The notes under the pieces were generated by a model, which saw only the letters and a list, made by a program, of their open reading frames with translations, made no database searches and was not told where the DNA came from. Shown piece after piece: positions 22,263 to 34,553 of a stretch of DNA of 64,000 nt. The stretch comes from Argentina anserina (taxonomy: Eukaryota > Streptophyta > Magnoliopsida > Rosales > Rosaceae): NCBI RefSeq assembly GCF_933775445.1, contig NC_065878.1, forward strand, positions 9,745,395-9,809,394, read 5' to 3'. The stretch's first letter is position 1. Each line of letters begins with the position of its first letter. Both the position numbers and the translations under genes were made by a program.

Positions 22263-22925
22263 TTATCTAAATTTAACTCTACGAGTCGATACTTCCTTAA
22301 ACTCTCTTATCATCTCATCATTACCTATAGACTCAACATACTCTTTCTCAATATGAACGACCATACAATCACCAAGAAACTCATCTCCCATCTTATTTCT
22401 AAGTTTATTCTTGATGATGTTCATAGCTGAAAATGCCCTTTCAGTTGTTGCCGTAGAAACATGAATAGTCAAAACTAAACAAATCAATCTATAAAGCATA
22501 GGAAAAAATTCAGACTTCCTTGTTAGAACCAAAGTGTGGCACAAATCAGCAATGGATTCTAATTTCTGGAACTTTGGATCACGTCGCATATCTTTCTCAT
22601 AATATGCACACTCTGATTGAAGAGTAAACATTTCACCATCATCAAAATCTTCAGGATAAAACTTCTTCATGAAATGTAGGCTTTTCGAACTCTATCTTGC
22701 TCATCCACTGGCCATTCCCAAATCGGACAACGTAATCCATGATCACGTTGAAGAGCATTAATCCTATTTGGTGGCTCTAAAAGTTGAGAGTTGGGCAATG
22801 GAAAATGACTTGAAGGTTGTGGTTCATCATTTTTAAAATTTGGAGAAGTAATGGAAGGAGTAGAATTCAAATTAGAACTTCCGGACTCAACATCTCTTGA
22901 AAACCATGAAGTAATATCTTTTAAT
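22263..22925 (-). pseudogene. hAT (ZMYM1/TTF zinc-finger type) transposase, N- and C-ends fused by internal deletion
   Basis: Read on the minus strand. The N-terminal region (KRLKDITSWFSRDVESGSSN, then LRCPIWEWPVDEQDRVRKAY) normally precedes the TTF-type zinc finger. It ends with a stop immediately before the C-terminal part in another frame (22263-22670). That part begins KKFYPEDFDDGEMFTLQSEC and contains the hAT dimerisation motif STATTERAFSAMNIIKNKLR, followed by GDEFLGDCMVVHIEKEYVES. The zinc finger, DUF4371 and catalytic core, usually several hundred residues, are absent. The product cannot be an active transposase, though the 135-codon dimerisation part remains open. Confidence 0.85.
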
Positions 22926-23960
22926 CGCTTCGATTTTGGCAGAGGGTCTGAAATTTTTTAGATCTTAGACTAATAACCTATAATCATTGAATATCGATGC
23001 ATATATTAGACAACTACTAACATTACAACTACCAAATTGATAAATGCACATAGCACAATTCGAAACAATTCAATATCACAACATCATGCTCATTACTGCC
23101 AATACTAGTTTTCAGTTTTCACAATAGATGAAATAACTACAGTTATAAAACAAGCACATCTTCATCACTAAAGACACTAATTTCAAATCAGTAAACATTA
23201 CTTTAAGAAGAAAACATCACTAAAATTTCTTACCTGCTCTTTTCTTACCTGCTCTGTTGTTCAGTTTGTTAGAATGTTGGATGATGAATTGATGATTTTA
23301 TATATTCTGGTCTCTGGAACTGGAGGTAACTTATGTTAGGAAAATGAACTAAAACAAGTAATGAATTACTAGATTTCCTATCTTGAATCACCATAAAATT
23401 AAAAAATCAGAAAAATTCAATATTTTTACAAACTAAAAGTTGGATTTAGTGAGCTTACGAAGTTACGAAGAGTGACTAGACGAGAGGGAGTGAGAGACGA
23501 TCTTAATGAGGCTCTGAAACTTCTGGGAGAAGACTTAGAATGATGCAGGAACAACACCCTTGTAAAATCATCACTCACCATCACCAGTCAATCAGTCACC
23601 ATATCAAATTGTTGATGAAGGTCGGCGCCATGCTCCTACAGTGGTGGTCTGGTGGAGGACTAGAGGACCATGTAGGTGGAAATAAGTCAGATTACTGGTT
23701 AAATTTGTGTTTGGGGATTTTAGGGATTTAAGATTTGGGGTCGGGGACTCAGGGTCCTTAAGGAAGAAGAATAAGAGTTGAAGAGGGAATTGGGTGATTT
23801 CACTTAGGGTCTATTATATTTTAATTATTCAGTATATGGTATAATACAATGGAAAATTGAGGGTAATTTGGGGATGCTAAGTCTACACACATCTATAAAA
23901 AAAAAATAGTACCGGGTGTTTTTTTTTCCCTATTGGCTGGGGATGCTTGAGTCCCCCACC

Positions 23961-24729
23961 CAGGGGCGGATCCAACCCAAACTTGACTGGGCTGGAGCCC
24001 ATGTGAGATTTCAGCCAAGAAAAAAAAACATAACTCTCTATTTAAAAAAAATTAAACCAATCGATTGTACGAGGTCTTTCTGTTCTCATCTACACTTCTA
24101 CCGTTCTACTGTATAACACACATGTTTAGCTCTTCTCTAGTTCTCTTCTAAGTTCTTTTAAAATTGAATCATATACTAATTAGAATCATTAGATACTGAT
24201 TATGAAATGATTATATTATGAAATTTGTTGGGTATATGGGTTTGTTCACTTTGTTGATTAAACAGATCTTATTGGAAATTTGAAATATGATTATATGAAA
24301 TTGAGTGTTAATGTGTTAGTCTTGCTATTGTCTTACTGAATAGATTATAATCAGAAATTGAGTATTTTATTTGTCTATTTGAGTTTGTTAAGATTGTAGG
24401 AAATTAGTGTTGGTATATGAGTTTGTTAGTTAAACTATCGATTTGGAATTATTGGAAATTTAGAATCTGAAATTTGGTGGTATGTTAGAGAAAGACCGAA
24501 TGAGAGATTGAGTATTTACCTATCTGGATTAGTTAAGAACTTAAGAGTATAGGGAATTGTAGGAATATTTAGGTTTAATTTACTTTTAATTATATGAATT
24601 TCATACACTCCATATTATAAACCTGGAAAAAAAAATTTTGCCCTTCGGCCAAAATTGTAGTCTACCCTATAAAATCAATATGTCCCTAAAATTAGCTCAG
24701 ATGATATTTTTATCCTAGATCCGCCATTG
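23961..24729. mobile_element. nested hAT-type non-autonomous element
   Basis: 769 bases with ends CAGGGGCGGATC (left) and GATCCGCCATTG (right, whose inverse complement is CAATGGCGGATC). It is flanked by 8-base duplications CCCCCACC (23953-23960) and CCCTCACC (24730-24737) that differ at one position. It has no coding potential. It lies 22 bases from the right end of the outer hAT element, so it inserted after that one. Confidence 0.82.
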
Positions 24730-24767
24730 CCCTCACCTAACACATGAGATCCACCCCTGCCAATTTC

Positions 24768-26660
24768 TTTTGTATTTTACTTCACACACCCTAAGCTATT
24801 GTCTATGCTACAAATAATGATACAGAGATATGACTATTCTGCTTGGTTTTCTCTGTTGATATGATTAAGATTTGGTTTCGCAATGACCCTTTTGTATATA
24901 GTTTATGATCCTGTAATTACACTAAATTAAGTACGTGCTTTTACAAATGAGACACTAGTGATCCTGAACCATCTTGAGAGGTAATGTCTGGTCTTAATTA
25001 TGTATACATATATCCTGTACATAGTGGTCTTTATGGACATTGATATTTGATTTTATTTATTTTATGATTTTCTGTATACTTCAGGTGGGCAAGTTTGATC
25101 CATCACTTATGATCCAGTAGATCCTTTACAACTAGTACCAATTTTTGCCATAAAGAAGCAATCCAAGCATATTTGAAAGAACATGCATGGTTGGAAAGTC
25201 CTATCCTTGTACAGATTGTGTTGAATTGAGTCCTACACTAGTTGGGAGCAGTATAAGCTGACATTGCCTCAGTACACGATTTCTGATGAGGGACTTTCTG
25301 CATTCATAAAATGGCAAATGCACTTGTACTGTCTTGTTATAGCGAAGCAACCCATCTCATCGTATTTATCCATCTAATTTATATAGATATTAATTTCATG
25401 ATTAATATGGGTAATGATCTCACAATAATTTTTGTGTTTTTATACGAAAATCAAACTATTACAAAGAAAAATCTTTCGGACAACCAAATGTTACATATTA
25501 AACAACAAAGCTCTAAACGCAGTCAATTGGTTACCTTCATGAGCAAAAATATCTACTACAAATTTTTTCTCTCTATAAACATGGTTAAAGCAAATTGAGG
25601 AGAAAGAGCTTGCAGTAGTCATATCTTTGATAATATATCTTATGTAATCTCCATGGAAGCTAGAAATAGTTTTCCATTAATGACATTAATGACGAGTTTC
25701 AAGTCGCCGTATATTTGATTAGACATTCTTGTAGTTCGATGATCTGAGTATCCCTAAGGAAATGTAGTTTCAGCTATGAGAATAATATCACAATCCACTC
25801 CTTTTCAACAACACGAATCACATTCTGTCCATTATTTATGAAATCGATTCCTCATGCAGCATATCTATCTTGGGCGAATTCATCAGATTGATAACATTGT
25901 TGTGAGGACTGAGGAGATATCACCATAAGGAATTAAGGAGTAATCCGATTTGAGAAGTACCTCCCCATGCCAACAATAGCTTTATGCAAAGCCATTTCAT
26001 TAAAAGCAGTATTTGCTACAACATCAGGGACTAGTTCAAAGTTATGAAACTCAAAATGTTTCATTTTTCTTCCAATATAACATTTCACTTGGCCTCAGTT
26101 AAGTGAAGACGTGGGGGGCAAATGGCTGATGCACTTAACAATAATTATTTTCGGCACACAAATGCGTTTTCTTCAAAATGATATAGCTGCGGAGATACCC
26201 TGATATCCGATTTCTAATTAATTCATTCACTTCGGTAAATAATGGTGTAGCACTGTAAAATATTAGAAGATTTTCCTCCGGTGGGTTGCATTCGGCCCCA
26301 AATAAAAAATGTTGGAAGTCAAAATGACATGGTCCCGTTAAATTCCTTTTAGGATCAGTTAATTTCCATAATTAGAAACTCACTGCCAGCTGGCGTTCCA
26401 CTTACCACCGCATAGCCGCCAAAACTTCACAAAGATTCCAACACTGTCGAACTGACCGTCCACGCCTGGGACCCACTAACGTACACAAGACTAATGTTTT
26501 ATTCATTATTTTTCAGACCATTCAAATTTTCAAAAATTTGAAACGCGTCACCGTACCGGACCGACCCCCTCCTAGCGGACCCCACCCTTATCCAAACCGG
26601 GTCGCCCGTATGAAACCCGACCCGAGTCCGCTCTCTCGTGATAATTGACTCTCTCGTGAT
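24768..26660. other. intergenic spacer, upstream region of the dynamin gene
   Basis: AT-rich DNA becoming GC-richer near 26380-26640, where the promoter of the following dynamin gene is expected. The short open frame near 25311-25598 has no recognisable domain. No further feature supported. Confidence 0.45.
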
Positions 26661-26670
26661 AATTGACTCG

Positions 26671-26816
26671 TGTTATTCCTTTGATTATTTCTTTTCTTCA
26701 TTCCAAGTCCAACTGCATCCTTCTTCTTCTTCTTCTTCACTCGTGTTATTCCTTTGATTATTTCTTTTCTTCATTCCAAGTCCAACTGCATCCTTCTTCT
26801 TCTTCTTCTTCTTCTT
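26671..26816 (+). repeat. 73-bp tandem duplication ahead of the CTT microsatellite
   Basis: A 73-base unit starting TGTTATTCCTTTGATTATTT at 26671 is repeated from 26744, including a CTT run at its end. Just before it, CTCTCGTGATAATTGACT also occurs twice in a row (26633 and 26651). These changes look like replication slippage. Confidence 0.85.
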
Positions 26817-26991
26817 CTTCTTCTTCTTCTTCTTCTTCTTCTTCTTCTTCTTCTTCTTCTTCTTCTTCTTCTTCTTCTTCTTCTTCTTCTTCTTCTTCTT
26901 CTTCTTCTTCTTCTTCTTCTTCTTCTTCTTCTTCTTCTTCTTCTTCTTCTTCTTCTTCTTCTTCTTCTTCTTCTTCTTCTTCTTCTTCTTC
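26793..26991. repeat. CTT trinucleotide microsatellite in the dynamin 5' leader
   Basis: About 66 perfect CTT units (about 198 bases) ending in CTCTCTCTCC, 74 bases before the dynamin ATG. Translation in any frame gives only poly-Ser, poly-Leu or poly-Glu, so the long frames here are artefacts. It is probably transcribed as part of the 5' UTR, which in plants is often CT-rich, but this length is exceptional. Confidence 0.93.
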
Positions 26992-27064
26992 TCTCTCTCC
27001 TATTCGTTGATTTCTATTTCTTAACGGCGAAGTGAAACAGCAGCTAGGGTTTTCTCTGAGCAAG

Positions 27065-28438
27065 ATGACGACAATGGAGAGCTTGATCGGTCTGGTCAAC
27101 CGGATTCAGAGGGCCTGTACTGTGCTCGGCGACTACGGCGGCGGCGACAACACTTTCTCTTCCTTGTGGGAAGCTCTCCCTTCTGTCGCCGTCGTCGGCG
27201 GCCAGGTCAGCTCTTCAATTCCTAGGGCTTTCTTAGCGATGCAGTGTGTTTGTACTCTGTAGAATTGGAAACTGAGTTCGGTTTTATGAACAATTTTACT
27301 TCAGCGAGCTGGTTTGGATTTTATAATTTGTTTTAACAGAGTTCGGGGAAGTCTTCGGTGCTGGAGAGCATTGTGGGCCGTGACTTTCTTCCTAGAGGAT
27401 CAGGTGTTGATTTCGCAGCCGTGTGTTTGAGTTTGGACTAATTGTTTGGAAGTTTTGGTGTGTTTTGTAATTGAATTTTACATTTTTTTTGTTTTATTTT
27501 GTGATTTGCAGGGATTGTGACGAGGCGGCCTTTGGTGTTGCAGCTGCACAAGACTGTTGAAGGAAATCAGGAGTACGCCGAGTTTCTTCATCTTTCCAAG
27601 AGAAGATTTACTGATTTCTGTACGTAAATTACTGAGCTTCTTCTGTTTTAATCTATGCTTCTGTGTGAGATTGCGAAATGTTTATTATGATTTTTCGTTT
27701 GTATTGGGGTGACGTTGATAATTATGGTGGAGAAATGGTAGATGTTGTTTTTGGTGTGAAGTCACCTTTATTATGCAGTATACACAGTGCCAGAGGGTGT
27801 CACCGGTGGTGATTTCATGACCTTCCCTGATTAGTATAAGAGTTAATTTAGTTCACATTGCGTGATTTTTTTTAGAACATTTTTGAAAAAACTTACGGAT
27901 TCGTCTTTCTGGGTGTTAGTCTCTGAGCATTAGGAACTTGTTTGCCAAATTTTTACCTTTTCTATTAAATATGATGCTTTTGATATATCTGAATTTTCTG
28001 TCTTGATTAAGCCACAAAATCTCTATGGAGATTATGGAATTGCTTCATATAACTTTAGTTGTTGTAAGATAATGCTATGCCAAAACTAATTTACTGCCGC
28101 CTTTCTGCAGCTGCGGTTCGGAAAGAAATTCAGGATGAAACTGATAGAGTAACAGGGAAGTCAAAAATGATATCCCCTGTTCCTATCCATCTCAGTATCT
28201 ATTCTCCCAATGGTGTGTTTCTACTACTGCGTTCTTATATGTTCCCTTCACTACCTTAGTTCTTGAATTAGGTCCTGAACATGCAATAATTGTTTAAATT
28301 GTTAAACTCTTGTACCTTTTCATGTTACTTTTTTATTTGTGTGAGACTGTGAGGGCATTCTGGTAAACTCTCATCAGATGTATAGAAAACAACATGACTA
28401 TTTCTTAAATTCTGGGGCAGTTGCAATTCTAGTATATG

Positions 28439-28469
<31 letters not shown>

Positions 28470-29678
28470 GAATCATAAAGAAGTCATACTTGTATATTCC
28501 TACATCAACTTTGCATTATTAAGTGATCTAGCTTTTCCTCTTAAAACTTTCAGACATTGCACTTCTTTTTATACTAAATTTTGAACAATATTTCGGAAAT
28601 AAATATTTATTGTACACATTTCTGACATTAGTGAGAGAGAGGAATTAGACATCTTATAGCGTCTGTTGTTTTCCTTAGACTTAACTCTTGATTCACTTTG
28701 TTTGGCAGTTGTCAACTTGACCCTAATTGACTTGCCTGGTCTGACGAAAGTTGCTGTTGGTACGCTTTCATTAATTATAAATTTCTGCATGATTTTTTTT
28801 TAAAGTTTGTTATTTTAGTTATCAGTCATCAATAAGGCCATTATTCTTTTCAGAGGGCCAGCCTGAAAGTATTGTTGAAGATATTGAAACCATGGTTCGC
28901 TCCTATGTTGAGAAGGTAATAAATTATGAACTTATAAACCCACACAAACACATTTATACGAGCATATAGATTTGTACTTGCATATACATTGTGGTCAGAT
29001 ACTGAAACATGCAATTCTCGTTAATTAAGCAAATTATTTTTGTGTGCCCATTTTCATTTTGTGGAGTAAATTTGTTACATGTTCTCTGTCTCACCTGTCA
29101 TGTTAGATGATAATACCTTTAATTTATTTCTAGTATCTACTAGACATTAGACAGCTAAAGGTTAAGCTGTTAGGGAATTGAACACTACAACTTTCTTGGT
29201 TTCTGCACACTATGAAGATACTGCAATACTAAGAGCTTTATCAAAACAATAGTTCTATCATATCTTCTTTTTCATCTACATTATGATAATTCATTTTGGT
29301 CTATAATATAAATAGTCTTCTATTCATGGTGGCATATTTGAATTTCTATCTTTTCCATTTTTTGTTTTCACATGGCGAACACCAATTGTTGTCGGATTGA
29401 TAATTTTGTGATTATTGTAGCCTAATAGCATCATACTAGCAATATCTCCAGCCAACCAAGATATAGCTACATCTGATGCTATCAAACTTGCACGGGAAGT
29501 GGATCCAGCAGGTATACCCTCTTTACTTGTTAGATTAAACCATTTTCCTTGCAGCTGATCTGTTCCAGAGTGAACTTTTTCCATACACATATTAATAACT
29601 TGCACACAGGAGAAAGAACGTTTGGGGTGATGACAAAGCTCGATTTGATGGACAAGGGAACTAACGCTTTAGATGTAT

Positions 29679-29728
<50 letters not shown>

Positions 29729-32470
29729 GGTACCATTCATAGTAATAGCTTTTGCAATGAGCAAGCTATTGTTCAGTTGCATTATCCAAATACAATAGTT
29801 AAAGGCATGTATTGGTCTAACTGGGTGTAGTAAAACTATTATCTTTTTGTTTTCATGTCCCATGCTTGTTGCATGCATGCCTTTTGCATTCATTGTGAAA
29901 AAGTGTTTGTCTGATACAAAGAAATAATAGTAATATTAATATCTTACATGTTTAACCCAAAGGTTATTGAAGGAAGAGCTTATCGCCTGCAACGTCCTTG
30001 GGTTGGAGTTGTGAACCGTTCCCAAGCAGATATTAATAAAAACACGGACATGATAATCGCAAGGCGTAAGGAACGCGAGTACTTTGCAACTAGTCCTGAC
30101 TATGGACACTTAGCTAATAAAATGGGTTCAGAGTACCTTGCTAAACTTCTATCACAGGTTTGAACATGAATACCTTTGTGGCAATAAAGAGTGTTTTGCT
30201 CCTTCAAATGAAGTATCCATTTTGATGAGTTGATCTTGTTTATAGCACTTGGAGTCTGTAATTAGGGCTCGTATCCCAAGTATTACATCCTTGATCAACA
30301 AGAGCATTGATGAACTTGAATCTGAGATGGACCATCTTGGTAGGCCAATAGCTGTTGACGCTGGGGTGAGTTAGCTACTCTATTTTGTGAATTTTACCAT
30401 CTCTTAGACAATTTTATGTTTGTAATTATGACTTTGTATTGTTCTATTGTAGGCTCAATTGTACACTATCCTGGAACTTTGCCGTGCATTTGACCGAATA
30501 TTTAAAGAGCATTTAGATGGGGGGTACGAATTGTTCGTTAGGCTTTCAAGTTTTGCTCATCACTGTATTTAGAATTAGTGTTTTTCAGATGCTCTTTAAA
30601 CATTGGAGAAGTAATGAAATGGAGCCTATGATATTAGTTTAATTGAATGATATAAAACGTAATATTTTGTTTTTATTTTATTTTTGTTGGGGGGGGGGGG
30701 GGGTTGTTTAACTTTAATTTAGTCTTTGAAACTTAACTTGGTAATTGTGACATATTCTTCTAATAATCTCTGATCTGACTCATGCATTATACAGGAAAAT
30801 TAATGTAATTGTTCTATATGTAATCAGAAATCTTAATAAAAACTTGGTTTCTCAGGCTAATGATCACATAGGATGAGTCTTTCAACATCCAAGGTTTGAC
30901 AATTTGTAGTGTTCAGTACTGGGATTTTAAGTCACAGCTAATCTTCATATTTAATGTAGCAGACGTAATATGCCTTGATGCTATATCACATCGACTATGT
31001 CACAGTCTTGTAATGTTAAATGGACATAATATAAACTGGCATGCATCGGTTGTTTTCTTTTATAATAAATCAGAAAAGATTGTTTGATTGAGAATCAAAC
31101 TTGCATTAACCCTCGTAAGAATTGTTTATTTCTTAATCAATCAAGAAAACCTTCTGCAATTCTATTATGTGACTATAACTCTGTGCTTGATTTTGCCTTC
31201 ATAGGCGAGCCGGAGGTGATAGGATATATGGTGTCTTTGACAACCAGCTACCTGCTGCATTGAGGAAGCTTCCATTTGATCGACATCTCTCTTTGCAGAA
31301 TGTAAGGAAAGTAGTTTCAGAGGCTGATGGTTACCAGCCGCACTTGATTGCCCCGGAGCAAGGTTACCGCCGTCTTATTGAGGGATCACTGAATTACTTT
31401 AGAGGGCCAGCTGAGGCTTCTGTGGATGCTGTAAGTTTTCATTTTGGTAATATCCAATGGTAAATGATCTTCTCAAGTGTAATCAGTTATGAACTTTTGA
31501 TAACTCTTTATCTTTTACTGGCTGAAAATGCATACCAACAGGTCCACTTTGTTTTGAAAGAACTTGTGAGGAAGTCCTTAGCAGAAACTCAGGTGAACCA
31601 AACTTGTCTGGTATTTTTGCAGCTTAACCCGTGATCTTTCAGTGATAAAGAGATTTATGATTTGATGTATGTGACTCATAGGAGTTGAGACGGTTTCCAA
31701 CTCTGACAGCTGAAATAGCTGCTGCTTGTAATGAAGCACTGGAAAGGTTTCGTGACGAGAGCAAGAAATCCACTCTACGGTTAGTGGACATGGAATCTTC
31801 ATACTTGACGGTAGAGTTCTTTCGAAGACTTCCTCAGGAAGTGGAGAAGCCAGTAAATCCAGGAGGAAGACCAGGAAATCCGGGTGGAAATCCAGCTGCA
31901 AGTGCTGCTGCTGCTATGGACCGCTATTCAGAGGGTCACTTTCGGAGGATAGGATCAAATGTATCCTCTTATGTGGGAATGGTGTCTGAGACACTGAGGA
32001 ATACGATTCCCAAGGCTGTTGTTCACTGCCAAGTCAAGGAGGCAAAAACGTCGTTGCTAAATCACTTCTATATTCAAATAGGAAAGAGAGAGGTATGATC
32101 TCTCTCTCTCTCTCTCTCTCTGTGAAAACAAAGAAGCACACACATCCCATTAAATACCGAATAAGATTACAGCCTCATAACTTTCATGATCGTGATTACT
32201 ACTTTTAGAATCAGGGCATTGGTTATTCCGCCTTTCGTGCAAAACTTGTCAACTATATTCTCAAGTTTTAATTATTTGGATTGGGTTAACTGTGTATCGA
32301 TTCTGGTTTAGGTTAAATGGTTGCATTGGCTTGTGTTTCAGGGTAAGCAGTTGGGTCAGCTGCTTGATGAAGACCCGGCATTGATGGAGAGGAGGCTGCA
32401 GTGCGCTAAAAGGCTTGAATTATACAAGTCAGCTAGGGATGAGGTCGACTCTGTATCATGGGTCCGCTGA
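27065..32470 (+). CDS. DRP1E: dynamin-related protein 1E-like GTPase, 15 exons
   Basis: A complete DRP1-subfamily dynamin, a membrane-remodelling GTPase acting at the cell plate, plasma membrane and endocytic sites. Exons: 27065-27205, 27340-27403, 27512-27619, 28111-28212, 28709-28759, 28854-28915, 29421-29511, 29610-29674, 29963-30157, 30246-30365, 30453-30523, 31205-31430, 31542-31592, 31682-32092, 32342-32470. They join in phase to 628 codons plus stop. Start [20 protein letters not shown] is that of DRP1E. G1 GGQSSGKSS is at residues 45-53, G3 DLPG and G4 TKLD follow, and the middle domain and GED are present, ending [18 protein letters not shown]. As in all DRP1 proteins there is no PH domain; a short Pro/Gly/Asn-rich insert ([20 protein letters not shown]) precedes the GED. 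All introns have GT/AG ends. The gene looks functional. The choice of 1E over 1C/1D is from memory of the N- and C-termini. Confidence 0.95.
28448..28470. repeat. AT microsatellite in dynamin intron 4
   Basis: Run of about 11 TA units within the fourth intron, between exon 4 and exon 5. Confidence 0.8.
29681..29726. repeat. CT microsatellite at the start of dynamin intron 8
   Basis: About 23 CT units beginning six bases after the donor site of exon 8. A shorter CT run lies at about 32100-32120, again just after a donor (exon 14). Pyrimidine runs this close to donors are unusual but do not alter the coding sequence. Confidence 0.9.
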
Positions 32471-32949
32471 GACTAGTTTCTGGATGTCATAGTTTCTGCT
32501 ACTGAGGTTCTTCTCATCTAATTATGTTGTTGACCCAAGTTCTCATGCTTTGGGATGGGGTGGTGAACTCTTGTTTAATTGTTTGATTGTTTTTGCTGTG
32601 TATTTATCCTTTGTATATCTGTAGAAGGTATGTAATGTACTCTTTCATAGTATTTATCAGGTTCATGTTGCATGGCTTATGTACTTGCTTCTTCCCTTTC
32701 CGCCCTTTTCTTGCACATGGCTTGATATTCCCAAATTTTCTTGTGCCTACCACTGCAAATTATTTGTTGGCAAACTTGTTCCGATTTCTGGATTTCATGG
32801 TTGCAACTGGTATGGATAGGAATTAGGAACTATATGCAAGTGTGCTTAGCTACATATATTATTGAAATTTCAATAAAGTCAACAGTAAGCAGTAATGGAA
32901 TTCATGTATGAAATATTTATCCGATAATCAGTCTATGTCTCAATGTTGG

Positions 32950-33385
32950 CATCGCGTGGTTGCTCCATGCCTAGGTAAAATTTGTTACACGAAGAAAATT
33001 GAATATAGATTGGTCTTTTTTGTTTGGTCGTCTTTGTTTTCTTCTTGATCAGAGCAAGTGAAAAGCAGCCGAAGCCTCTTTTACCAACGTATGCGCTACT
33101 ATCTTCACACGACGGATTCAAACTCAGACATCTAATATCATCAAGGTCCCTGAACACTGAGCTCTAACTCTGCGCGGACTCGCAGACATTTCCACTTCTA
33201 AGTGATAGAATCCTATTTCTGAGCTTCCGGCGCGCCAATAGAAGGGTTTCCAGGCAGCCTCTAGGCGCCCGCAAACTTCAACGCCAACTCCAGCCTGCTT
33301 CACGTAGTTGGTAGCCTCCATGATCCATCTTACATTCAGCCCTATTCTGTTTTTGGTCACAGCATCACCATTTGTTTTGATAGGT
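32950..33385 (-). pseudogene. retroelement RNase H-like remnant behind the dynamin gene
   Basis: Minus-strand translation (GVGVEVCGRLEAAWKPFYWR, then EIGFYHLEVEM, DLDDIRCLSLNPSCEDSSAY) resembles the RNase H-type domain found in plant LINE-derived proteins, ending with a VGKRG...LAL-like tail. There are frameshifts, so no product is expected. Related but rearranged versions follow the other two copies of the dynamin 3' end (about 52520-53005 and 59210-59415), so the remnant moved or was duplicated with that segment. Assignment is tentative. Confidence 0.4.
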
Positions 33386-33463
33386 TTTAGCGCGGCTTCG
33401 AGAGCCTTACTGCTTGACATTGTAAACGTTGGTTGACCAAGATGCTTCCTAATGTAATTTTTT

Positions 33464-34144
33464 GAGTAAATTCCTCCTATGATACCTGATGTTTGGCTAC
33501 TTGGACAATTTGGTACCTGATGTATGAAAGCGGACAATTTGGTACCTAAAGTTCTCAAATTTAGGCCATTTTGGTACCTTTATCAATTTTGACCATATTT
33601 TCAGGGTTATTTCCGTCATTCTAGTCATAAACTCACATTTTCTTCATTTCTTCCTATAATTGTCTCTCTTTGGAGATAATTAAATTGATATATCTACTCC
33701 ACTTAGCATCTACTTCGCATATATCGAAAATAATTTTTTTTTTCTTAATATACTTATTGTATCCTAATTATTTTTTGCAAAGGAAATAAATTGCCTTTAT
33801 GCAATTGTAATTTTTATCAATTTTTTTAATTACTTATAATTAAAATTAATTTAGATTGATAGCTACATTATGAAAACTTATATACGTAAATCATCACATA
33901 TACTAAGTGGATGAGTTATCAAATTTTTAGTGATAACTTAGAGGCAATTTGGAGGTATTATAAAAAAATGAAGTAAAGTTGAGATAAGATGACGGAAATA
34001 ACCCTGAAAATATGGTCAAAATTGACATAAGTACCAAAATGGCCTAAATTTGAGAACTTTAGGTACCAAATTGTCCGCTTTCATATATCAGGTACCAAAT
34101 TGTCCAAGTAGCCAAACATCAAGTACCATATGAGGAATTTACCC
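33464..34144. mobile_element. MULE-type element with long terminal inverted repeats
   Basis: 681 bases whose ends are inverted copies of each other over about 160 bases. The left arm starts GAGTAAATTCCTCCTATG, and the right arm ends CATATGAGGAATTTACCC. The phrases GGACAATTTGGTACC and TAGGCCATTTTGGTACC occur in both arms in opposite orientation. It is flanked by a perfect 9-bp duplication TAATTTTTT (33455-33463 and 34145-34153). Nine-base duplications with long inverted repeats are typical of Mutator-like elements. The centre is AT-rich and non-coding. Confidence 0.85.
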
Positions 34145-34342
34145 TAATTTTTTTCCCTCTAAAAAAACATATTGTACTAAAAAAATATTAAATCAAAAAG
34201 TATGGTACCACTTGGTAACCAATACCTCCCGATGTGACAACTTCTGATTGGTCCGGGGAGAGAAACGTAACCTACTTAGCAGGTCAAATATAAAATGAGG
34301 TGGTCTGGCAAAAACTCAATTTTAGATAAATAAGGTCTCACA

Positions 34343-34553
34343 TGTTGTAGAGAAAATAGAATGATCTGCTCATCTCATTGATAATCCCTTTTATATAAGG
34401 GTCAAGATTACAATAGAAATAAATGGTAATTACAATGGTAATTAAGGCTACATAATGGTGATTGATCCGTTACATCCGTTGACCATAAACGTCATTAACT
34501 TATTCCTTTATTTGCATTAACGAATGCACACTAATGGTGTTTTTCCTTCAACA
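34343..34553 (-). repeat. 3' LTR of the decayed Copia element
   Basis: 211 bases, nearly identical to 39835-40045. It lies downstream in the element's own orientation because the purine tract abuts it. Confidence 0.92.

Larger units (their letters stand above)
22128..24759 (-). mobile_element. non-autonomous hAT element with internally deleted transposase
   Basis: Bounded by a perfect 8-bp target-site duplication CCAATTTC (22120-22127 and 24760-24767) and by short terminal inverted repeats: CAGTGGCGGATCT at the left and CAGGGGTGGATCT (inverse complement of the right end), matching at 11 of 13 positions. It carries remnants of a ZMYM1/TTF-type hAT transposase on the minus strand (22263-22925) and is itself invaded by a second hAT element (23961-24729). 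The 8-bp duplication and CAG-type ends are characteristic of hAT transposons. Confidence 0.88.

Noticed and set aside
24775..25620. Gene at 25311-25598 and the neighbouring AT-rich frames
   Set aside because: No family motif, no splice context and AT-driven composition.
26663..27099. Long frames of poly-Ser, poly-Leu and poly-Glu on both strands
   Set aside because: They are translations of the CTT microsatellite and have no other content.
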